Shown here: one piece after another, positions 1 to 8,203 of the stretch
Layout: every line of letters starts with the position of its first letter
How positions within the stretch are numbered: position 1 is the stretch's first letter
From: Bacteroidota bacterium
GTDB lineage: Bacteria; Bacteroidota; Bacteroidia; Chitinophagales; Chitinophagaceae
Length of the DNA: 64,000 nt
Direction: 5' to 3'
Assembly (NCBI GenBank): GCA_023416995.1
Contig: JAEZGI010000077.1
Coordinates: forward strand, 124,001 to 188,000
Translations under genes and position numbers: made by a program
The notes under the pieces: generated by a model
Databases searched by the model: none
Told to the model about the DNA's origin: nothing
What the model saw: only the letters and a program-made list of their open reading frames with translations

Positions 1-1
1 C

Positions 2-634
2 CAGCTTGCCAACTATCTTGGGGTAGTACTTGCTGATACTGAAGACGTGTGGGATTCACTGTTTGCCGCCAACGGAAGCCGGTATCAACATCCCCAGCTT
101 GTATTGTTTTCCGGCCGCGATCAATCGGCCTGTGGCATTGCAGATGCTGGCATGGGGCCGTTTTATTGTCCGGCCGACAACCAGATCTATATCGATTTAT
201 CATTCGTAGAAGAATTACAACAGCGTTTTGGTGCGAAGGAAGGTGATTTCCCCATCGCTTACGTCCTCGCGCACGAGGTGGGGCACCATGTGCAGCACCT
301 TATGGGCATTACGCAGCAGACTTCAAAACTAAGACAACAGTTAAGTACTACCGAATATAACAAAGTGAGCGTGCAGGTGGAATTGCAGGCGGATTTTTTT
401 GCCGGTATCTGGGCTCATTATAATCAAAAGATGAAAGGGGTGCTTGAGCCAGGAGATATTGAAGAAGCATTAAGCGCGGCAGCAGCCGTAGGGGATGACA
501 GGATTCAACAAAAGACACAGGGGACCATTCGGCCCGATCTGTTTACACATGGAACAGCGGCGCAACGGATGGAATGGTTTACCAGGGGATATAAGACGGG
601 CGACCTTTCGCAAAGTCCAAGGATCGCGAATTGA
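2..634 (+). CDS. Neutral zinc metallopeptidase, YpfJ family (5' end missing)
   Basis: The reading frame is open from the first complete codon of the window, so the true N-terminus lies outside it; the GTG at 47 is only an internal codon. The visible part has the zincin motif HEVGH within AHEVGHHVQ (near base 270) followed by a conserved helix with VQVELQADFFAGIWA, which supplies the third zinc ligand in this family. This pattern is that of the YpfJ/KPN_02809 putative neutral zinc metallopeptidases, usually about 280 to 300 residues, membrane-anchored at the N-terminus; here roughly the last 210 residues are present. The substrate is not known for the family. The C-terminus is complete, ending RGYKTGDLSQSPRIAN. 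Confidence 0.85.
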   Translation, partial: QLANYLGVVLADTEDVWDSLFAANGSRYQHPQLVLFSGRDQSACGIADAGMGPFYCPADNQIYIDLSFVEELQQRFGAKEGDFPIAYVLAHEVGHHVQHLMGITQQTSKLRQQLSTTEYNKVSVQVELQADFFAGIWAHYNQKMKGVLEPGDIEEALSAAAAVGDDRIQQKTQGTIRPDLFTHGTAAQRMEWFTRGYKTGDLSQSPRIAN

Positions 635-643
635 TATGAGCGC

Positions 644-757
644 TCAGATATTCTCACGTTCGCCCAACTTCTCACCCTTATTCTTTTTTCGCGCCGCAAC
701 AACGATAAACCAAACAATCAACGCTACGAAAATAAAAGAAATTATAAATACGAACAT
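644..757 (-). CDS. Candidate 37-residue single-pass membrane protein
   Basis: A 38-codon ATG-to-TGA frame lies in the gap between the metallopeptidase and ligD, on the opposite strand to both. The product starts with about 22 hydrophobic residues (MFVFIISFIFVALIVWFIVV), then a very basic, polar tail (AARKKNKGEK and beyond). A single helix followed by positive charges is the usual shape of real small membrane proteins, and chance frames rarely look so. I see no clear ribosome site, and no homologue can be named. It is shorter than common gene-calling cut-offs. It could still be a chance frame in an intergenic region. Confidence 0.35.
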   Translation of the reverse strand: MFVFIISFIFVALIVWFIVVAARKKNKGEKLGERENI

Positions 758-795
758 ACAGCATGTTTTGCTGGCAAGGATCAAAAAGACGTGCC

Positions 796-3462
796 ATGGG
801 ATTGACTGGTTACAGGCAGAAAAGAACTTTTACCAAAACACCGGAACCAACGGGCGGAAAGCCTGCCGGTGATGCCTTGACCTTCGTTATCCAAAAACAT
901 GATGCCTCCCATCTTCATTATGATTTCAGGCTTGAAATGGCTGGTGTGCTGAAAAGCTGGGCGGTACCCAAGGGTCCTTCAACCGATCCCGACATCAAAC
1001 GCCTGGCGATGATGGTTGAAGATCATCCGTATGATTACCGGAACTTCGAAGGCATCATCCCTAAAGGACAATACGGAGGTGGTACGGTGATCATCTGGGA
1101 TCAGGGCACCTACACTCCGGCGGATACCACAAAAAGAACCAAAAAGGAACAGGAACGCCATTTGTTAAAACAACTGCACCAGGGAAAACTGGTTGTGCGT
1201 TTGAAGGGCCGTAAACTTAAAGGGGATTACGCACTCGTACGTTCCTCCTACCAGGGGGAAAATAGCTGGTTGTTAATGAAGGTTGATGATAAATATGCCA
1301 GCAAAACAGAAATTACTAAAAAGGATAAGTCTGTAGTTTCAGGCAAGACCATCGCACAGATGGAGAAGCATCCGGATCATGTTCACAACAGTAACCGTTC
1401 AGAAGTAAAAACAACGTGTAAAAAAAGCGCCGGTAAAAAAGAATCGATAGGTACGCGGGCTGCATTTCCTGCAAAGCTGACCCCAATGCTTGCCACGCTT
1501 ACCAACCGCCCATTTGATGACCCCGGGTGGTTGTATGAAATAAAGTGGGACGGGTATCGTGCATTGGCTCTTTGTAAAAAATCGAAGGTTGAATTGCAGT
1601 CGCGCAATCAAAAATCGTTTAATAAAAAATTTTATCCCGTTCATGATGCACTTAGTGAGCTTGGGCTGAATGCTGTTATTGATGGCGAGATTGTAGTAGT
1701 GGAAGATGATGGCCGATCACATTTTGGTAAACTTCAAAATTGGAACGGGCCGGCTGATGGTGAACTGGTGTATTTTGTTTTTGATCTGCTTTGGCTCGAT
1801 GGTTACTCACTTACCGAGCTGCCGCTCACCGAGCGGCGGCAGAAATTACAGGAGATCATCCCTGATCATCCGGTAATACGGCTTTCAGATGAATTTAAAA
1901 CTACGGGTACCGCGTTCTATGAAGTTGCTTCACAAATGCAGCTGGAAGGCATCATGGCAAAAAAGGCTGATGCCGCTTATAGCCCGGGCGTGCGCTCAAC
2001 AGACTGGTTAAAAATAAAAGTATCGCAGCGTCACGAAGTGGTGATAGGTGGTTATACCCGCAACGAGGGAACCGCGAAATCATTCAGTTCATTGCTGGTA
2101 GGGCTATACGAAAAAGGCAAACTGAAATACACGGGTAAAATCGGGACAGGTTTTTCTGATAAACTGCAAAAGAAAATGCTTTCCCTTTTCAAAAAGCTCG
2201 AAACTGATATTTGCCCCTTTGTTGTAATTCCTGATGTGAATAAGAAATCAAGATTCAGTTTTGTGGATCGTGGTGCTGTGGCTACCTGGTTAAAACCTTT
2301 GCTGGTTTGCGAGGTTTCATATGCAGAGATGACTGCTGATGGGGTCATGCGACATCCTTCTTTTATGGGTATGCGGGAAGATAAGACTGCCACTGATGTT
2401 GTGACCGAACCTGTAAAACCTGTGGAAGAAGTAATTGAAGGTTCCAAAACAGCCCGTAAAAAAAAGACGCCGGCGAAAGCTTCCGATAAAAAGAATAAAC
2501 AAAAAAACAGTACGAAGACTGAAGCGAGCGATTCATTGATTGATGCAAACAGCAAAAAACAAACTCTTACTATTAATGATAAAGAGTTAACGTTTACGAA
2601 CCTTGACAAGATTTACTGGCCAAAAGAAAAGATAAGGAAACGGTCAGTAATCAATTATTATCATGAAGTGGCTGAGTTCATGCTGCCTTATCTGAAGGAT
2701 CGTCCACAGTCATTGAATCGTCACCCAAACGGTATCAACGGGCAAAGCTTTTATCAGAAAAATGTAGCGGGGAAGTTTCCTTCATGGATCACTACACACG
2801 ATTACAAAAACATCACAAAGGAAGGCGGAAAAAAATTTTTCGTCTGTACCGATGAGGCAGGTTTGCTTTACATGGCGAATTTAGGCTGTATAGAAATAAA
2901 TCCCTGGCACAGCCGGATCCAATCTCCGGATAAACCCGACTTTTGTATCATTGACCTTGATCCCGACACCAACAGCTTTTCCCAGGTTATTGAAACCGCC
3001 CGGGTAGTAAACGAGGTGCTTAAAAGTATTGGTGTACAATCTTATCCCAAAACTTCCGGTTCAACAGGTATTCATATCTATATTCCCCTGGCTGCGCAAT
3101 ATGATTATGAACAATCAAAATTGTTAGCTGAACTGGTAGTGAACATCGTTCATCGGGAACTGCCGAAGTTTACCAGTCTTGAGCGCAGCCCTTCTAAACG
3201 AAAAGGAAAAATCTATCTTGACTTTCTTCAAAACAGGTCCATACAAACCATCGCTGCACCTTATTCCCTGCGCCCTAAGCCGGGTGCAACGGTATCTATG
3301 CCATTGGACTGGTCCGAAGTGAAAGAGGGGCTTTTAATCAGCGACTTTACCATTTACAATGCAGCAGATCGCATACGGGAAATGGGTGACTTGTTTAAAC
3401 CTGTTCTAGGGAAAGGTATTAAACTTGAAAAGGTGCTTGGCAGGCTCGAAGCACTAGTCTAG
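796..3462 (+). CDS. ligD: ATP-dependent DNA ligase D (phosphoesterase-ligase-polymerase)
   Basis: Multidomain enzyme of bacterial non-homologous end joining, 888 residues from the ATG at 796. That start gives the family N-terminus MGLTGYRQKRTFTKTPEP; an ATG at 763 would add 11 unlikely residues. Domain order is 3'-phosphoesterase (about 25-190, with HDASHLHYDFRLE), ATP-dependent ligase (about 225-530, nucleotidyl lysine K250 in EIKWDGYRA), a lysine-rich linker (about 550-600), then the primase-like polymerase (about 600-888, catalytic DLDP with D720 and D722). Known family role: Ku recruits LigD to double-strand breaks, where it trims, fills and seals ends. No ku gene is present in this window. 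The stop codon overlaps the converging paoC gene by 9 bases. Confidence 0.97.
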   Translation: MGLTGYRQKRTFTKTPEPTGGKPAGDALTFVIQKHDASHLHYDFRLEMAGVLKSWAVPKGPSTDPDIKRLAMMVEDHPYDYRNFEGIIPKGQYGGGTVIIWDQGTYTPADTTKRTKKEQERHLLKQLHQGKLVVRLKGRKLKGDYALVRSSYQGENSWLLMKVDDKYASKTEITKKDKSVVSGKTIAQMEKHPDHVHNSNRSEVKTTCKKSAGKKESIGTRAAFPAKLTPMLATLTNRPFDDPGWLYEIKWDGYRALALCKKSKVELQSRNQKSFNKKFYPVHDALSELGLNAVIDGEIVVVEDDGRSHFGKLQNWNGPADGELVYFVFDLLWLDGYSLTELPLTERRQKLQEIIPDHPVIRLSDEFKTTGTAFYEVASQMQLEGIMAKKADAAYSPGVRSTDWLKIKVSQRHEVVIGGYTRNEGTAKSFSSLLVGLYEKGKLKYTGKIGTGFSDKLQKKMLSLFKKLETDICPFVVIPDVNKKSRFSFVDRGAVATWLKPLLVCEVSYAEMTADGVMRHPSFMGMREDKTATDVVTEPVKPVEEVIEGSKTARKKKTPAKASDKKNKQKNSTKTEASDSLIDANSKKQTLTINDKELTFTNLDKIYWPKEKIRKRSVINYYHEVAEFMLPYLKDRPQSLNRHPNGINGQSFYQKNVAGKFPSWITTHDYKNITKEGGKKFFVCTDEAGLLYMANLGCIEINPWHSRIQSPDKPDFCIIDLDPDTNSFSQVIETARVVNEVLKSIGVQSYPKTSGSTGIHIYIPLAAQYDYEQSKLLAELVVNIVHRELPKFTSLERSPSKRKGKIYLDFLQNRSIQTIAAPYSLRPKPGATVSMPLDWSEVKEGLLISDFTIYNAADRIREMGDLFKPVLGKGIKLEKVLGRLEALV

Positions 3463-5697
3463 TAGCATGTCAAGAGTAACAGGCAGCTTCTTTACGCGTA
3501 TACCGGTAGCATGATAGATCGCGTTTACGATTGCAGGAACCATGCTTATAATTGCTATTTCACCGACTCCCTTTACGCCCAGATCGTTAATGATCTCATC
3601 ATTTTCTTCCACGAAAATCACGTCGAGGTCATTGATGTCAGCATGCACTGGTGTATGGTATTCTGCGAGATTGGGGTTCATGCATCTGCCATAACGGTGA
3701 TCGATATACGCTTCTTCACGCAGTGCTTTGCTGATTCCCCAAACCATGCTCCCGATGATCTGGCTCCTTGCCGTTTTTGGATTAATGATCTTTCCTGCGG
3801 CCACTGCAGTTAATGCCCGGGTTACCCTTACACTGCCAAGATCCTTATCAACTTCCACTTCAACGAATGATGCGCTGTGAACTGCTTTGCTGTATTTGCG
3901 GAGTTTCATCATAGCCGGTGTACCAGTGTTGGTACTTTTGATGATTTTACCTTTGTTGTGTGCAATCAGATCGGTGATAAGGATGGACTTTTCAGGTTTG
4001 TCAATGATGTACATTCGTCCGTCATGAAATCCTACCTGTTTGAGGTCGGTTCCTGAGAAACCAGCGTTTTTTACTGACTTCGCTATTTTCAGCAGTTTCT
4101 TTTTAAGACCATTACAGGCCGCCAGCACTGCGGTTCCAACCGTTGCCGCGGTCATAGACCCGCCTTCATAAGGAGCAAATGGCATTTTGCTGTCACCGAG
4201 TGAAAACTGAACTTCACTGATAGGTAGTCCAAATTCATCTGCTGCTATCTGGGTCATGATGGTATAAGTACCGGTGCCAATATCGGAGGTTGCACTGCAC
4301 AGTTCGAGTTTTCCTGCTGCCGTAAATTTAGCTTCTGCTTTAGCAGGTAGCTGCAAACTATCCCATATGCCGGTGGCCATTCCCATTCCGACCCATTTGT
4401 TATCTCTTGTCATGCTCCTGGGCGATGCGATGCGGGCCGACCAGCCAAATTTTTCTGCACCCTGCAGGTAACAGGCTTTCAGTTCTTTGCTGGTAAAAGG
4501 TTTTCCGCTTTCAGGATCAACCTCAGCATAATTGATCAGTCGTAATTGCAGCGGATCGATGCCAATTTCATAGGCAAGCTGATCCATACCACACTCAGTG
4601 GCATGACTGCCGGTGCTTCCACCCGGGGCACGCATATCGCCCGGGGTGGGGAAGTCCAGTGGTACCAGTTCGTACTCCAGCTTTACATTGGGTGCGGGGT
4701 ACAACTTGTTCGTCCAATTTACCACTACCTCAAAATAGTCTTCAAAGCGGGAGGTTTCTCCCCATGCTTTGTGATTAATGGCACACAGTTTACCGTCCTT
4801 TCCGGCCCCATACTGAATATGTTGAACCGTTGCCGGTCTGTGTGAAAAGGTAAACATTTGTTGTCGCGTCATAGCCACACGTACGGGACGTTTCAACTCC
4901 AAACAGGCAAGCACTGCGAGAAACAATTGATAGTTAGGACGTAGTCCTGATCCGAAGGCGCCCCCTACAAAAGGGGAGACGATCCGGACATCTTTATACC
5001 GAAGTCCAAATACATTTGCCACATACAACTGGTTGTTGATGGGTCCCTGTGTTTTTTCATAGATCGTGACCTTGCCTTTGCCTTCATAAACAGCGGTCGA
5101 CGCATACATCTCCATCGGGTTATGATATTCCTGCCCATGTTTTAATTGCTGTTCGGTCCGATACGGCGCTTTTGCCCAGGCTTTTTCGAAATTTCCTTTT
5201 GGTTTGGGTGGCTGTGGTTTTACCGCGGACAGCAAACCTTTTTTTGGTTCTCTGGATTTTTCAAGATGTTCAACAATATCCGTTTCAATTACCTCATCTT
5301 CCTCGTAGCTGATTTTTACCAGCGTTGCTGCGTATCGTGCTATTTCGAAGGTTTCGGCTACTACAAGACCAATTGGCTGCCCGTTGAATTTTATCTTCGG
5401 ATCTTTTAGGGGTCTGAACGGAGACCCTGGTGGAGCATCCATGTCAGAATATTGTATATCGAACCAGGCAAGCGAAGGACGGTTGTCATGATAGAAAACA
5501 TCAATAACCCCGGGTACGTTAAGTGCTTCCCGGGGATCCATCACAGCGATAGTTCCTCTTGTGATAGTGCTGTTAATGATGTAGCCATGCAGCAATCCTG
5601 GTGGATGATGCTCGGCTGCATATTTTGCAGCGCCGGTAACTTTGGCTACTCCATCCACACGATTAACGGGCGAACCTTTCTGCATGTGTACATCCAT
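3454..5697 (-). CDS. paoC: Molybdopterin-binding large subunit of aldehyde oxidoreductase (PaoC-like)
   Basis: Catalytic subunit of a xanthine-dehydrogenase-family enzyme, 747 residues. It binds molybdopterin-cytosine-dinucleotide-type cofactor and in relatives oxidises aldehydes or purines. Visible family motifs: GGAFGSG and APGGSTG cofactor loops in the middle, and GVKGVGEIA near the C-terminus, which carries the catalytic glutamate. It is the last gene of a three-gene leftward operon (2Fe-2S, FAD, Mo subunits), starting one base after the FAD-subunit stop. The four-cysteine insertion in the FAD subunit places the complex with E. coli PaoABC rather than with typical purine dehydrogenases. 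The substrate cannot be read from sequence. No maturation factor (PaoD/XdhC) lies nearby. Confidence 0.93.
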   Translation of the reverse strand: MDVHMQKGSPVNRVDGVAKVTGAAKYAAEHHPPGLLHGYIINSTITRGTIAVMDPREALNVPGVIDVFYHDNRPSLAWFDIQYSDMDAPPGSPFRPLKDPKIKFNGQPIGLVVAETFEIARYAATLVKISYEEDEVIETDIVEHLEKSREPKKGLLSAVKPQPPKPKGNFEKAWAKAPYRTEQQLKHGQEYHNPMEMYASTAVYEGKGKVTIYEKTQGPINNQLYVANVFGLRYKDVRIVSPFVGGAFGSGLRPNYQLFLAVLACLELKRPVRVAMTRQQMFTFSHRPATVQHIQYGAGKDGKLCAINHKAWGETSRFEDYFEVVVNWTNKLYPAPNVKLEYELVPLDFPTPGDMRAPGGSTGSHATECGMDQLAYEIGIDPLQLRLINYAEVDPESGKPFTSKELKACYLQGAEKFGWSARIASPRSMTRDNKWVGMGMATGIWDSLQLPAKAEAKFTAAGKLELCSATSDIGTGTYTIMTQIAADEFGLPISEVQFSLGDSKMPFAPYEGGSMTAATVGTAVLAACNGLKKKLLKIAKSVKNAGFSGTDLKQVGFHDGRMYIIDKPEKSILITDLIAHNKGKIIKSTNTGTPAMMKLRKYSKAVHSASFVEVEVDKDLGSVRVTRALTAVAAGKIINPKTARSQIIGSMVWGISKALREEAYIDHRYGRCMNPNLAEYHTPVHADINDLDVIFVEENDEIINDLGVKGVGEIAIISMVPAIVNAIYHATGIRVKKLPVTLDMLLD

Positions 5698-5698
5698 C

Positions 5699-6682
5699 TT
5701 ATATCATTTTAGTCGCCGTACCGCAAGCCCGCACAATGGCGCGTTGGGCCAGCTTTATCTTAAAAGCATTGTGGCGAAAGCCTTGTGCTCCGTCAAGGAT
5801 TATCGCGGCAGCACGGTTAAAACAATCTTCGCTGATGGTTTTGCCCTCCAGAAATTCTTCGGCGACCCGGTTACGCCATGGTTTGTGTGCAACACCTCCA
5901 AGTGCGATCCTGGCAGTGCTAATCTTATCTCCTTTCAGTTCGAAGGCAGCCGCTACCGACACAAGCGCAAAAGAAAACGATTCGCGGTCCCTTACCTTCA
6001 GGTAATGGCAAGCATTTGCTAACCGGTTGGGTGGTAGCCTTATGCCTGTAATCACTTCACCCGCAGTAAGGTTATTGTCCTGTTCGGGTGTGTCTTCGGG
6101 TAAACGGTGAAAATCTTCAAATTCAATTTCCCGCTGGCCGAAAGATCCCGTCACTTCCACAACAGCATCCAACGCTGCAAGCGCAACGCATAAATCACTG
6201 GGATGCGTTGCAATACAATGGTCGGAAGTGCCGAGTATGGCGTGGATGCGGTTGTACCCATTAATAGCTGAACAACCCGAACCAGGTTGACGTTTATTGC
6301 ATGGTGTGGCCGTGTCGTAATAATAGTAACATCGTGTGCGTTGAAGCAGGTTTCCTCCATTGGTTGCCATGTTTCGGATCTGTGCAGATGCGCCTGCAAG
6401 TATCGCACGCGTAACAAGCGGGAACCTTTTCTCTACCAACGGGTGATAGGCAGTTGTGGCATTTGTAACGGTAGCGCCTAACCGAATTGCACCATCTGGA
6501 AGTTCCGTAATCTGGTCCGGTCCCGGCACATGATTCAGGTCGATCACCAGTTCGGGGTTCAGCACATTTTCTTTCATCAGGTCAACCAGGTTGGTGCCAC
6601 CGCCAATATATGCTGCATGGAGATGGTGCGCCTGGATCGCCTGGCCCACTGCTGTTGGTCTCAGGTAGTTAAAATTATTCAC
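5699..6682 (-). CDS. paoB: FAD-binding subunit of aldehyde oxidoreductase (PaoB-like)
   Basis: Flavin subunit, 327 residues from a GTG at 6682. The start was chosen because VNNFNYLRP matches the family N-terminus, because a TAAGG stretch precedes it closely, and because it gives an 8-base overlap with the upstream 2Fe-2S gene; the longer frame would run deep into that gene. The N-terminal FAD loop reads YIGGGTNLVDLM and the second ATNGGNLLQRTRC. Between them and the C-terminal CO-dehydrogenase-flavoprotein-like domain sit four cysteines (RTRC, TPC, GSGC, DHC), the ligand set that in E. coli PaoB holds an extra 4Fe-4S cluster. This makes PaoABC-type assignment much safer than generic xanthine dehydrogenase. 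Confidence 0.93.
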   Translation of the reverse strand: MNNFNYLRPTAVGQAIQAHHLHAAYIGGGTNLVDLMKENVLNPELVIDLNHVPGPDQITELPDGAIRLGATVTNATTAYHPLVEKRFPLVTRAILAGASAQIRNMATNGGNLLQRTRCYYYYDTATPCNKRQPGSGCSAINGYNRIHAILGTSDHCIATHPSDLCVALAALDAVVEVTGSFGQREIEFEDFHRLPEDTPEQDNNLTAGEVITGIRLPPNRLANACHYLKVRDRESFSFALVSVAAAFELKGDKISTARIALGGVAHKPWRNRVAEEFLEGKTISEDCFNRAAAIILDGAQGFRHNAFKIKLAQRAIVRACGTATKMI

Positions 6683-7199
6683 GGGCCTTACTTTCTTTAA
6701 TATGCATGATCGCCTCAATGATATTTGAGTTGGCTCCGCAACGACAAAGATTGCCACTCATAAGATCTTTTACATCTTCACGGGTGGTTGCTTTGTTTTC
6801 TGAAAGCATTCCCACAGCGGAACATATCTGCCCGGGAGTGCAGTAACCACACTGGAATGCATCGAAGTCAATAAAAGCCTGTTGAAGCGGATGGAGTTTT
6901 CCTTCACTTCCTATCCCTTCGATGGTTATAACCTCCGCATCACTTTTCATCACAGCAAGCGTTAAGCACGATTTGATTCTTACGCCATTCACCAATACTG
7001 TGCAGGCACCGCATTGGCCATGATCACAACCTTTTTTGGTGCCTGTAAGTTGAAGTTCTTCGCGTAAAGCATCAAGCAGGGAAACCCATGGCCGCAGCTT
7101 AAGATCATAACGGGTACCATTAACAGTTAAGTTAACAGTGTGTGCCTCGGCCAGCGGGGCGCTGGCTATAACCACTTCCTCATCACTTATATCTTTCAT
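6675..7199 (-). CDS. paoA: 2Fe-2S subunit of aldehyde oxidoreductase (PaoA-like), no Tat signal
   Basis: Electron-transfer subunit of 174 residues and first gene of the paoABC operon. The plant-type ferredoxin cluster is GCDHGQCGACT plus a later cysteine, and the second cluster is CGYCTPGQ followed by NLCRCG. In E. coli this subunit carries the twin-arginine signal that exports the whole complex. Here the N-terminus (MKDISDEEVVIASAP) has no twin arginine and no hydrophobic stretch, and an in-frame stop (7209-7211) four codons upstream rules out a longer start. The complex is therefore probably cytoplasmic, or exported in another way. Overlaps paoB by 8 bases. Confidence 0.94.
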   Translation of the reverse strand: MKDISDEEVVIASAPLAEAHTVNLTVNGTRYDLKLRPWVSLLDALREELQLTGTKKGCDHGQCGACTVLVNGVRIKSCLTLAVMKSDAEVITIEGIGSEGKLHPLQQAFIDFDAFQCGYCTPGQICSAVGMLSENKATTREDVKDLMSGNLCRCGANSNIIEAIMHIKESKARE

Positions 7200-7215
7200 A
7201 TCAGCGATTTAATTA

Positions 7216-8175
7216 TCAACGGCGTTTTCCCGCAGTGGCGTAGCGAACCAATCCAAACGTTGTAATGCCGGCAAGTATGATCCCTGCTACAAACATCCAG
7301 GGCTCAGTGTCGCGTTTAATTTTTGGTGGCACGTACAATACTCCTGATGCATCTGCCACAGCAGGGTCATTGGCATAACGTCCGTGAGGAGGAACTGCCT
7401 CTTCATAAAAATTATCATTCAAATTCCGCAACTGTTTTTCCATTTCAGGACCACGGAAAGGTTTTCCATGACCGGTTGCTACAATAACCGGGTCGAGTGC
7501 CGCAAGTTTATTGACAGATGTTTCTGCCGCTTCCCAATCGCAGGTAAAATATCGGGGTGGGCCGCTGACAAGTTGTTTTTGTGTGATTACCGCGCTAAGT
7601 GATTCTTGTTTAGTAGTAACAAAAGCGTCACCAGCAATCAATAGTTTGTCTTCCTTTCTGAAAAAGCTAACATGACCCGGTGCATGTCCCGGTGTATGAA
7701 TGTATTCCCATCCTTCAAGAAAAGGAACTTCACCAGTCTCAGGCAGTGCCTGTAAATGGCTGCTGATGTCGATCGGATCATTGGGATATAAGACAGACAT
7801 AACCGACATCATTCCGCCGCCAACAGTTGGATCGGGTGGGGGATAAGAGGAGATACCAGACAGATAAGGGAATTCCAGGTAATGGGCGTACACAGGAACA
7901 TTCCAGTGTTCGGCAAGGGCCTGCAGGGCACCAACATGATCAAAATGGCCATGTGTCAACAAGATCGCTGCAGGCGTTTGCTGACCAAATAGGTCGTTCG
8001 CCATTTTCAGGATCTTCGAGCGTGATATCTTGAGCCCGGCGTCGATCAGTACCCAATCTCCGGAGGCTGCATCCTGGGCCATATAGAAGTTTACAAATTT
8101 ATCTTTCATGCCCCAGACACCTGGTGCCACTTCAAAATATGCGGAGGTGGCTGAAAATACATCTTTTGTTATCAT
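7216..8175 (-). CDS. MBL-fold metallo-hydrolase with C-terminal membrane anchor
   Basis: 319 residues. The zinc motif THGHFDHVG (about residue 74) with the later GHAPGHVSF histidine, GDAF aspartate and a C-terminal GHGKP histidine is a complete metallo-beta-lactamase-fold ligand set. The extreme C-terminus has one hydrophobic helix (WMFVAGIILAGITTFGLV) then basic residues, so the enzyme is likely tail-anchored with the catalytic domain on the same side as its N-terminus. It lies 16 bases upstream of paoA on the same strand, so it probably belongs to the same transcript. Substrate unknown; the family includes hydrolases of thioesters, lactones and phosphodiesters. Confidence 0.85.
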   Translation of the reverse strand: MITKDVFSATSAYFEVAPGVWGMKDKFVNFYMAQDAASGDWVLIDAGLKISRSKILKMANDLFGQQTPAAILLTHGHFDHVGALQALAEHWNVPVYAHYLEFPYLSGISSYPPPDPTVGGGMMSVMSVLYPNDPIDISSHLQALPETGEVPFLEGWEYIHTPGHAPGHVSFFRKEDKLLIAGDAFVTTKQESLSAVITQKQLVSGPPRYFTCDWEAAETSVNKLAALDPVIVATGHGKPFRGPEMEKQLRNLNDNFYEEAVPPHGRYANDPAVADASGVLYVPPKIKRDTEPWMFVAGIILAGITTFGLVRYATAGKRR

Positions 8176-8203
8176 AGATTGTTATTAAGGAATTAAGTGA
8201 GAA

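Noticed and set aside
495..872. 125-codon plus-strand frame overlapping the metallopeptidase end and ligD start
   Set aside because: Overlaps both real genes and shows no family pattern.
2052..2609. 185-codon minus-strand frame inside ligD
   Set aside because: It lies fully within the ligD ligase end and lysine-rich linker; its serine/phenylalanine-rich product mirrors the lysine codons on the other strand.
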